This document shows positions 1 to 4,902 of a DNA stretch of 7,175 nucleotides, one piece after another (position 1 is the stretch's first letter; each line of letters starts with the position of its first letter). Both the position numbers and the translations under genes were made by a program. Origin of the DNA: an uncultured Collinsella sp. (GTDB lineage: Bacteria > Actinomycetota > Coriobacteriia > Coriobacteriales > Coriobacteriaceae). The stretch covers positions 1-7,175 of the forward strand of contig URNQ01000090.1 in NCBI GenBank assembly GCA_900549245.1, read 5' to 3'. The notes beneath the pieces were generated by a model, which saw only the letters and a program-made list of their open reading frames with translations, ran no database searches and was not told where the DNA came from.

Positions 1-1
1 T

Positions 2-910
2 TCGTCTCGGCAGCAGACAAGCAGAACACGGCAGAGTGGCCGTCCGAGCACGGGCACAAGCGCGCAGCAAGATAGCCGCTTGGGCGCGCGCACTCGACAG
101 CGTCAGGCCGATGTTCCGCAACTGCGCCGCAACGGCGCACGTCAGCCCGGCATCCATATCAACCGCTTCTTTTCGCATCCCCAAGGCGGACGCGACGGCA
201 AGCCCTACCGCTCGACATCGTACGTGAATGTCCCCGCCCTGCCGGCTCGTCGGCTTCGCCTCGCACTGTGCTCTATCCTCACCTGTCTGGTCTTTGTGCT
301 TATGAGCTCCTGTATGTCCCACGGCTCGGCCGGTCTCGAGCCCACCGCCGAGGACAAGCTGCTCAAGGCCCCCGTCGCGCCCGGTTATTCTTTCGCCTTT
401 TCGACCCCGCGCTCGCAATGGCAAGCCGGCACGATGCCCCATATCTATCAGATCGACCCTGCATGGTCGGAGCTGCCTTACGCCGGCGGTACCATCCGCC
501 AAAATGCTTGCGGGCCTACGTGCCTCACCATGGTCTATATCTTTAAGACGGGACGCACCGATATGACTCCCGTCGATATGTGCGCGCTTTCCGAGGCAGG
601 CAATTACGCCCCCACCGGTGCAACCGAATGGTCGTTTATGACGAGCGGTGCGTGGCAGTTGGGACTTAACGGAACGGAGCTTCATAACGATCGCGGCTCG
701 ATGACTCAGGCGCTGCGGTCGGGGGCGCCCGTCATCGCCGCCGTTCGGCCGGGCACCTTTACCAACGTGGGCCACTACATTGTGCTTTACGGTATTGACG
801 ACGCCGACCAGATTGAAGTCTTCGATCCCAACTCGGCCAGCCGCAGCACCCGCCGCTGGGGCGTCGTAGAGGTCCTTAACGAAGTCGAAGCCATGTGGGC
901 CTACTACTAG
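2..910 (+). CDS. Membrane-anchored C39-like cysteine peptidase, 5'-truncated by the window edge
   Basis: The reading frame is open from the first full codon at 2 to the TAG at 908-910, with 302 codons in view. Residues are numbered from that codon. About the first 80 residues are rich in Arg, Gln and Ser and look like a disordered cytoplasmic tail. One hydrophobic segment follows at about 85-104 (LALCSILTCLVFVLMSSC). Its end resembles a weak lipobox, but the long tail before it fits a single-pass type II anchor better. The outer domain is Peptidase_C39_2-like: Cys170 lies in NACGPTC, with a possible oxyanion Gln167, His258 in GHYIVLYGID, and Asp275 in VFDPNS. The order Cys, His, Asp and the WAY-type C-terminus suggest a complete domain. 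The substrate is unknown; family members cleave peptides or peptide crosslinks at the cell surface. The only internal candidate, TTG at 80, has no Shine-Dalgarno, so the true start is probably just left of the window. The gene stands alone and converges on the PTS operon. Confidence 0.8.
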   Translation, partial: SSRQQTSRTRQSGRPSTGTSAQQDSRLGARTRQRQADVPQLRRNGARQPGIHINRFFSHPQGGRDGKPYRSTSYVNVPALPARRLRLALCSILTCLVFVLMSSCMSHGSAGLEPTAEDKLLKAPVAPGYSFAFSTPRSQWQAGTMPHIYQIDPAWSELPYAGGTIRQNACGPTCLTMVYIFKTGRTDMTPVDMCALSEAGNYAPTGATEWSFMTSGAWQLGLNGTELHNDRGSMTQALRSGAPVIAAVRPGTFTNVGHYIVLYGIDDADQIEVFDPNSASRSTRRWGVVEVLNEVEAMWAYY

Positions 911-937
911 TCATTGGGGACAGACTTAAATGAGTAG
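909..937. repeat. 29-bp direct repeat, left copy
   Basis: This 29-bp stretch is identical, in the same orientation, to 6973-7001. It contains TTGGGGACAG followed by ACTTAAAT. Its first two bases are the last two bases of the peptidase stop codon, so the repeat abuts the gene directly. Blocks of this kind resemble the REP-type elements that RAYT (Y1 REP-associated) transposases mobilise; that link is inferred, and no transposase is in view. Confidence 0.85.
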
Positions 938-964
938 CCCCAGGCTGCCAGAAACTGCCGACAC

Positions 965-1150
965 GGAAAGCGCATCCCGCTCTGGAGCTCAATAGCGGGA
1001 TACGCTTTCCGTTAGCGGCCCGTTTGGGAAACTAGGGACCGCTTTTCGACAAAAATCCGGGATGCATTTTCCGATTGAGGGCCTCAAGGGAAACCGCACC
1101 CCATGTTGGACGCTCATTCTGGGATGTGCTTTCCGCAGTTGATCGATGCG
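965..1150. repeat. Three degenerate tandem units of 62 bp, the first a strong hairpin
   Basis: Three consecutive 62-bp units begin at 965, 1027 and 1089. Each starts with GGAAA and carries a GGGAT...TTCC core at exactly 62-bp spacing: 997-1010, 1059-1072 and 1121-1134. Unit 1 is a near-perfect inverted repeat, with arms 965-981 and 994-1010, one mismatch and a 12-nt loop. Unit 3 keeps a weaker palindrome (1089-1103 with 1120-1134, three mismatches). Unit 2 has largely lost its left arm. No T-tract follows, so these are not typical intrinsic terminators. The unit 1 hairpin could still act as an RNA-end stabiliser for the converging transcripts. Confidence 0.75.
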
Positions 1151-1154
1151 GCCT

Positions 1155-1208
1155 TTAAGGACTGTCCCAAGCTGCCGGCAGGAAAGGAACGTCCCCAAGT
1201 GCCGGGTT
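1155..1208. repeat. 54-bp direct repeat, left copy
   Basis: This 54-bp stretch is identical and in the same orientation as 7055-7108. It includes GGACTGTCCCAA, the 10-bp palindrome CTGCCGGCAG (1172-1181) and GGAACGTCCCCAAG. It lies 47 bp from the stem of the operon terminator, matching the position of the right copy next to another terminator. Confidence 0.9.
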
Positions 1209-1250
1209 TCCGCAGCCTGCAATGCTCCTCATGAACAGCCGCCTCAATAA

Positions 1251-1285
1251 CAAAAGCCCCCGCGGCCGAAGCGGACCGCGGGGGC
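1251..1285 (-). terminator. Rho-independent terminator of the PTS operon
   Basis: The arms GCCCCCGCGG (1256-1265) and CCGCGGGGGC (1276-1285) form a 10-bp GC stem that can extend inward by CCG/CGG past one bulged A. Read on the minus strand it is followed by TTTT then GTTATT, the expected U-tract. It begins 16 nt after the hydrolase stop. The plus-strand side has no T-run, so it serves only the leftward operon. Confidence 0.9.
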
Positions 1286-1301
1286 AACAGACCTGCAAGA
1301 G

Positions 1302-2756
1302 TTAACTCAAGTCCTCGCCATTTGATGCAATGACCTTTTGGTACCAGCAGAAGCTGTCCTTTCGGTAGCGATCGAACGTGCCTTTGCCCATATCATCGGC
1401 ATCAACATAAACAAAGCCATAGCGCTTCTTCATCTGCCCCGTCGAGGCCGACACCAAATCGATACAGCCCCACGGCGTGTATCCCATCAGGTCAACACCG
1501 TCCTCGACAATTGCATCGCGCAGCGCAAGAATATGCCTTCGCAGGTAATCAATATGATACGCATCGTGGACTTTGCCGTCTTCCAGCGCATCGAGTCCGC
1601 CCACACCGTTCTCGGCGATAAAGAGCGGAAGATGGTAACGATCGTGGTAGCCGGCAAGCGTCACGCGCAAACCCAGCGCATCGATCTGCCACTTCCAGGC
1701 AGTCTCTTTATCCTTGAGGTACGGATTGCGCAGCGTCGGGAACACGTTGCCCTCCGCCTTCTCGGCGATCACCTGATCATCGGCGCACACCAAGCGCGAG
1801 CAATAGTACGAGAACGAGATGAAGTCGACCGTATGCTCTGCCAGATACTCCGTATCGCCCGGCTCAAAGGGCACGTGAACACCCTCTTTCTCGAGTGCAC
1901 GCAGCTTCCAAGCAGGATAGGCGCCCGCAGCCATCACGTCTGTGTAGAAGTAGCGGCCGCGGTCCTCCTCATACGCAAGCCATACGTCCTCGGGCGCACA
2001 ACGGTACGGATAGGTCGCACCGGCAGCGACCATGCAACCCACCTTGTTTGCGGGATCGATCTTGTGCAGAATCTCGACAGCGCGAGCGCTCGCCATAAAC
2101 ATATGGTGCGAGAACGCCGCGGTCACGGCTGCACGGTCACGCTCATCCTCGAGCGTGACACCCGCGTTGAGATAGGACAGCGCCACGCTGTTGATCTCGT
2201 TGAACGTAAGCCAATAACGCACGAGGCCCTGGTACGCGCGTCCGACGGTCTCGACGTAGTGCGCATACCGCTCGATCATCTCTCGGCTTTGCCAGCCACC
2301 ATAGCGCTCGACCAGAGCCAACGGATAGTCGTAGTGCGACAGCGTCACAAGCGGCTCGATTCCATGCTCGCGCAGCGCCTCGAATACCTGACGGTAAAAC
2401 TCCAAGCCCTCGCCGTTGGGCTCGGTCTCCATCCCTGTGGGAAAAATACGGCTCCAGCAAATTGAAAGACGCAGGCACTTAAAGCCCATCTCGGAAAAGA
2501 GCTCGACATCCTCGTGCCAATGATGGAAGAAGTCGTTGCCCCAGCGGCATGGATACAGCCTGTCCGGATCGTCCACGGGCTTTTGCCTGCCAAACATTAC
2601 ATCCCAGCGGTCGGAACCCTGTGGGATCAGGTCGGAGTGCGACATGCCGCGGCCGCCCTCGTTCCAGCCCCCTTCGGCCTGGTTGGCGGCGAGGGCACCA
2701 CCCCATAAAAAGCCCTCGGGCATACCGGCGGCAGACGTTCTGTCAAAGTAACTCAT
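1302..2756 (-). CDS. bglA: 6-phospho-beta-glucosidase, glycoside hydrolase family 1
   Basis: This cytoplasmic enzyme hydrolyses 6-phospho-beta-glucosides delivered by the PTS, for example cellobiose-6-phosphate. The 484 residues match the usual GH1 length. The N-terminal signature FLWGGALAANQAEGG is at 16-30. The acid/base Glu187 sits in TFNEIN and the nucleophile Glu382 in IAENG. His141 is in SHYDYP. The phospho-sugar signature SASTGQMKKRYGFVYVD (436-452) supplies Ser436/Ser438, Lys444 and Tyr446, which in this subgroup bind the 6-phosphate. Ala437, where LacG-type 6-phospho-beta-galactosidases have Trp, favours glucosides (from family knowledge). The ATG at 2754-2756 is one base after the IIC stop. 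A weak GAGG lies 12 nt upstream inside IIC, so translation is probably coupled. It is the last gene of the operon, with a terminator just downstream. All key residues are present. The symbol is by analogy, and the natural aglycone is not determined. Confidence 0.95.
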   Translation of the reverse strand: MSYFDRTSAAGMPEGFLWGGALAANQAEGGWNEGGRGMSHSDLIPQGSDRWDVMFGRQKPVDDPDRLYPCRWGNDFFHHWHEDVELFSEMGFKCLRLSICWSRIFPTGMETEPNGEGLEFYRQVFEALREHGIEPLVTLSHYDYPLALVERYGGWQSREMIERYAHYVETVGRAYQGLVRYWLTFNEINSVALSYLNAGVTLEDERDRAAVTAAFSHHMFMASARAVEILHKIDPANKVGCMVAAGATYPYRCAPEDVWLAYEEDRGRYFYTDVMAAGAYPAWKLRALEKEGVHVPFEPGDTEYLAEHTVDFISFSYYCSRLVCADDQVIAEKAEGNVFPTLRNPYLKDKETAWKWQIDALGLRVTLAGYHDRYHLPLFIAENGVGGLDALEDGKVHDAYHIDYLRRHILALRDAIVEDGVDLMGYTPWGCIDLVSASTGQMKKRYGFVYVDADDMGKGTFDRYRKDSFCWYQKVIASNGEDLS

Positions 2757-2757
2757 G

Positions 2758-4107
2758 CTACTCAGTATCCTCGGCAGAAGCTGCCGCGGCGTTCTCCTGC
2801 TCCTGAGCCAGGAGCTGGTTATCGTACACCTTAAAGAACGGGTACCAGACCACAGCCATGACCACGATCAAAACGATCGTAAACACCCAGATGCGCGGGT
2901 CGAGGCACTGGACAAAGCCCTGAACGAAGATGGGGAACGTGCCGCTCACCAAGATGTAGAAGTTAGAGACAAGACCCAGTGAGACCGCACCCCAATACAG
3001 CAGGGCCGAGATCATGCCGCCTAGCACAAACGGAATCATGAGGATCGGGTTGAAGATGATGGGCGCGCCGAAGATCGCGGGTTCGGAGATACGGAAGAAG
3101 CTCGGCACGATCGATGCCCTGCCAAATGCCTTGAGCTGCTGCGACTTTGCCCTAAACGCGCAGAGCGCCACAAAAGAGAACGTATTACCCGTGCCGCCGA
3201 TGAGGTTGATGGCCAACGACATGAGCACCGGGTGGAACTCAAGCGGCTGCCCGGCAGCGTAGAGCGAGGCGTTGGCGGCAAAGGCGGCAAGCGAGACCGG
3301 GGCGGTGATGGGCATTACGATCATGTTGCCGTGGACGCCAAAGCACCAAAACAGCAGCGTCATGAAGCAAATAAGCAGTGCGCCGGGCACAGAGTCAACT
3401 GCGACGGAAAGCGGGGCAGCGAGCAGCTTCTCGATAACCGAGGGGATGGACAGCGCGGGATCGATCATCTGGATCAGCAGGTTGCCGCCAAAGAAGATGA
3501 GGATGTTGGCGAGCATAGGTACGATGGCGCCAAAGGTTTCGGACAAAAACGGCGGCACGCCATCGGGCATCTTGATGGTGATGCCCTTGGTCTGGCAGAA
3601 GCGCGTGACCTCGACGGAGACCAAGGCAACGATGATGGCGGTAAACAGGCCCTGCGCACCCAGATAGGTGCAGGGGACCGCCTGGAGCACGGACTCGTCA
3701 GCAAGCTGGTAGTAGGACGACGGCGCCGCGGCGATCAGGAACATCACCAGCGAGGTCATGCCGGCGTTAAGCTTGGGCATCTTGTAGGTGCCCGCCAGGT
3801 TATAGGCGATTGCGAACGTCACGATCACCGACAGTATGCCCATCGTCATATTGAAGGGGATGAGCAGCGTGAGCTTATTGGCCGTCGCAAAATCGAGCCA
3901 AGGGCCAAAGACGGACCAGAACCCGCCCTGCGCCACCAGGTCGGCCGTGACCGGCGGGTTGGCGAGGATCATAAAGACGGCAGATACCAAGATGAAGCTG
4001 ATCGCGCTCATAAAGCCCTTTTGCATGGAGGCAAAGTGGCGCTCGGTGCCGCAGAAATTGGCGATAGGGGTCAGTTTTTCCTGAAGCAGGGTCATGAACT
4101 TCTCCAT
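2758..4107 (-). CDS. licC: PTS enzyme IIC, lactose/cellobiose family permease
   Basis: This integral membrane component binds and translocates a beta-glucoside, probably cellobiose or a related disaccharide, for phosphorylation by IIB. The 449 residues are full length for the family and show about ten hydrophobic segments between residues 30 and 425. Family landmarks are FWCFGVHGN (253-261), GGTGNTF (304-310) and SEPAIFGAPIIFNPILMIPF (341-360). His259 and Glu342 correspond to the sugar-contacting His and Glu known from the Bacillus ChbC structure. The tail after residue 430 is hydrophilic and rich in Ala and Glu. The ATG at 4105-4107 has AGGAGG 5 nt upstream. The gene sits 9 nt after IIB and 1 nt before the GH1 hydrolase. 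That pairing supports beta-glucosides over lactose or chitobiose. The symbol is by analogy with the Bacillus lic operon. Confidence 0.95.
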   Translation of the reverse strand: MEKFMTLLQEKLTPIANFCGTERHFASMQKGFMSAISFILVSAVFMILANPPVTADLVAQGGFWSVFGPWLDFATANKLTLLIPFNMTMGILSVIVTFAIAYNLAGTYKMPKLNAGMTSLVMFLIAAAPSSYYQLADESVLQAVPCTYLGAQGLFTAIIVALVSVEVTRFCQTKGITIKMPDGVPPFLSETFGAIVPMLANILIFFGGNLLIQMIDPALSIPSVIEKLLAAPLSVAVDSVPGALLICFMTLLFWCFGVHGNMIVMPITAPVSLAAFAANASLYAAGQPLEFHPVLMSLAINLIGGTGNTFSFVALCAFRAKSQQLKAFGRASIVPSFFRISEPAIFGAPIIFNPILMIPFVLGGMISALLYWGAVSLGLVSNFYILVSGTFPIFVQGFVQCLDPRIWVFTIVLIVVMAVVWYPFFKVYDNQLLAQEQENAAAASAEDTE

Positions 4108-4112
4108 GGTCG

Positions 4113-4118
4113 CCTCCT
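4113..4118 (-). promoter_or_regulatory. Shine-Dalgarno of IIC overlapping the IIB stop
   Basis: On the minus strand AGGAGG is followed by a 5-nt spacer and the IIC ATG. The IIB stop TAG (4119-4117) shares its last two bases with this site. Ribosomes finishing IIB therefore arrive directly on the IIC initiation site, which suggests translational coupling. Confidence 0.8.
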
Positions 4119-4410
4119 AACCCAACAGCGACTGGGCGAGCGCCAGCACGTTGGCGGCGTTGCCCATGCCGTAGTCCTGTGCGGGGATGACCGCGGTCGG
4201 CTTACCGCTCCCCTGCTTGACGGTGTTGAGCTGGTAGGACACCTGCGGCCCCAAGAGCAGCACGTCATAATTGGCGCACGTCTCCTGATACTCGCCGATA
4301 CCCACCGCATCGATATCGAGCTCGATGCCGTTTTGCTCCGCATATTTCTCGAGTTTCTTCATCAGAATGCTTGTAGACAGACCAGCTGCGCAAACAAGAA
4401 GGATCTTCAT
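4117..4410 (-). CDS. licB: PTS enzyme IIB, lactose/cellobiose family
   Basis: This cytoplasmic phosphocarrier takes phosphate from IIA and passes it to the sugar held by IIC. The protein opens MKILLVCAAGLSTSIL: a beta strand followed by the phosphate-binding loop with the active Cys7. GPQVSYQL (54-61 of the 97-residue form) is the second conserved stretch of the PTS_IIB Lac/Cel fold. I chose the ATG at 4408-4410 because AAGGGA lies 7 nt upstream and because family members begin almost directly at the first strand. An in-frame ATG at 4428 would add MRRESL but has no Shine-Dalgarno. The 97-residue product is of normal length. It lies 46 nt after IIA and 9 nt before IIC. The symbol is by analogy with the Bacillus lic operon. 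Confidence 0.92.
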   Translation of the reverse strand: MKILLVCAAGLSTSILMKKLEKYAEQNGIELDIDAVGIGEYQETCANYDVLLLGPQVSYQLNTVKQGSGKPTAVIPAQDYGMGNAANVLALAQSLLG

Positions 4411-4423
4411 AAGGGATTCCCTT
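4411..4423 (-). promoter_or_regulatory. Palindromic Shine-Dalgarno of IIB
   Basis: The 13 bases directly before the IIB ATG read AAGGGAATCCCTT on the minus strand, a perfect 6-bp palindrome around one base. The AAGGGA half (4418-4423) is the ribosome binding site at 7-nt spacing. The site decides the start codon. A 4-bp stem with a 5-nt loop could weakly mask it. Confidence 0.6.
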
Positions 4424-4456
4424 CGCATTGATTGGTTGGATAGTCACCGCACGCCG

Positions 4457-4783
4457 CTAGGCGTTCTTGGTTGCAGTGCACTCATACAGGCAGATCAGCT
4501 CCTGCACGAGCTCCTGAGCAAGCATGGAGCACATGAGGTGGTCCTGGGCATGGACCAGCAACACATCCACCGACAGATGCTCGCCCGCTGCCTCAGTCGA
4601 AAGCAGCTGCGTTTGGATGTGGTGAGCCTTGATTCCCGCATCCTTTGACTGCTTCATGAGTTTGGCGGCGGCGTCAAAATCCCCCGCTTTTGCCTTTTCA
4701 AGGGCTTCGAAGGCAAGGCTGCGTGCCTCTCCCGCTGCAGCGACCAGCTGAAACGAAACCATCTCGGTTCCCTGATCGTCCAT
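4457..4783 (-). CDS. licA: PTS enzyme IIA, lactose/cellobiose family
   Basis: This cytoplasmic phosphocarrier accepts phosphate from HPr on a histidine and donates it to IIB. It has 108 residues, the usual size of this all-helical, trimeric family (PTS_IIA Lac/Cel). The signature VDVLLVHAQDHLMCSML is at 72-88. His78 is the phosphorylation site and Asp81 the metal ligand, the same numbers as in the classical lactose IIA. The AGEARSLAFEAL stretch (18-29) is the conserved first helix. The ATG at 4781-4783 is preceded by GAGAGGAG at 6-nt spacing. An alternative Met8 is less likely. It is the first structural gene after the activator, separated from it by 119 nt, and is followed by IIB 46 nt later. 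The symbol is by analogy with the Bacillus lic operon. Confidence 0.95.
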   Translation of the reverse strand: MDDQGTEMVSFQLVAAAGEARSLAFEALEKAKAGDFDAAAKLMKQSKDAGIKAHHIQTQLLSTEAAGEHLSVDVLLVHAQDHLMCSMLAQELVQELICLYECTATKNA

Positions 4784-4902
4784 AACGGTCTCCTCTCCCG
4801 TGATGTTTGGTTTGTACTTGAATATTCGAAACGCCTATCTCCCGCCCGCAATCCTCGAGGTTTATTGCAGGTAGACAGACAGGGTTATCGACAAAAGAAG
4901 TC
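4784..4902 (-). promoter_or_regulatory. Intergenic region before IIA, possible structural-gene promoter
   Basis: This is the only sizeable gap inside the locus. On the minus strand it contains GAGAGGAG (4790-4797), the IIA ribosome binding site. Further upstream are two short palindromes, GAATATTC (4820-4827) and CCTCGAGG (4853-4860). I see no convincing -35/-10 pair and no intrinsic terminator. A separate activator-dependent promoter is plausible because such promoters often lack a good -35 box, but this is inference. Confidence 0.3.

Noticed and set aside
80..82. TTG as the peptidase start codon
   Set aside because: No Shine-Dalgarno precedes it and the frame continues open, with similar codon use, to the window edge.
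965..1010. Intrinsic terminator for the peptidase gene
   Set aside because: The 17-bp stem is strong but is followed by GTTAGCGG on the plus strand, with no T-tract, and none is present on the minus strand either.
911..1208. CRISPR array
   Set aside because: Only three diverged 62-bp units without identical repeats alternating with unique spacers, and no cas genes.
989..1222. 77-codon minus-strand open frame in the left intergenic region
   Set aside because: It is made entirely of repeat DNA (the 62-bp array and the 54-bp block), lacks a Shine-Dalgarno and starts inside the exact repeat, so it is unlikely to be a gene.
1338..2465. 375-codon plus-strand open frame opposite the GH1 hydrolase
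   Set aside because: The minus-strand GH1 protein has both catalytic Glu motifs and full length; the antisense product has no recognisable domain.
3232..4431. 399-codon open frame on the plus strand opposite IIC and IIB
   Set aside because: It is antisense to strongly recognised PTS genes and its translation is a low-complexity mix rich in Gly, Asp, His and Arg with no family features. High-GC genes commonly leave such frames open.
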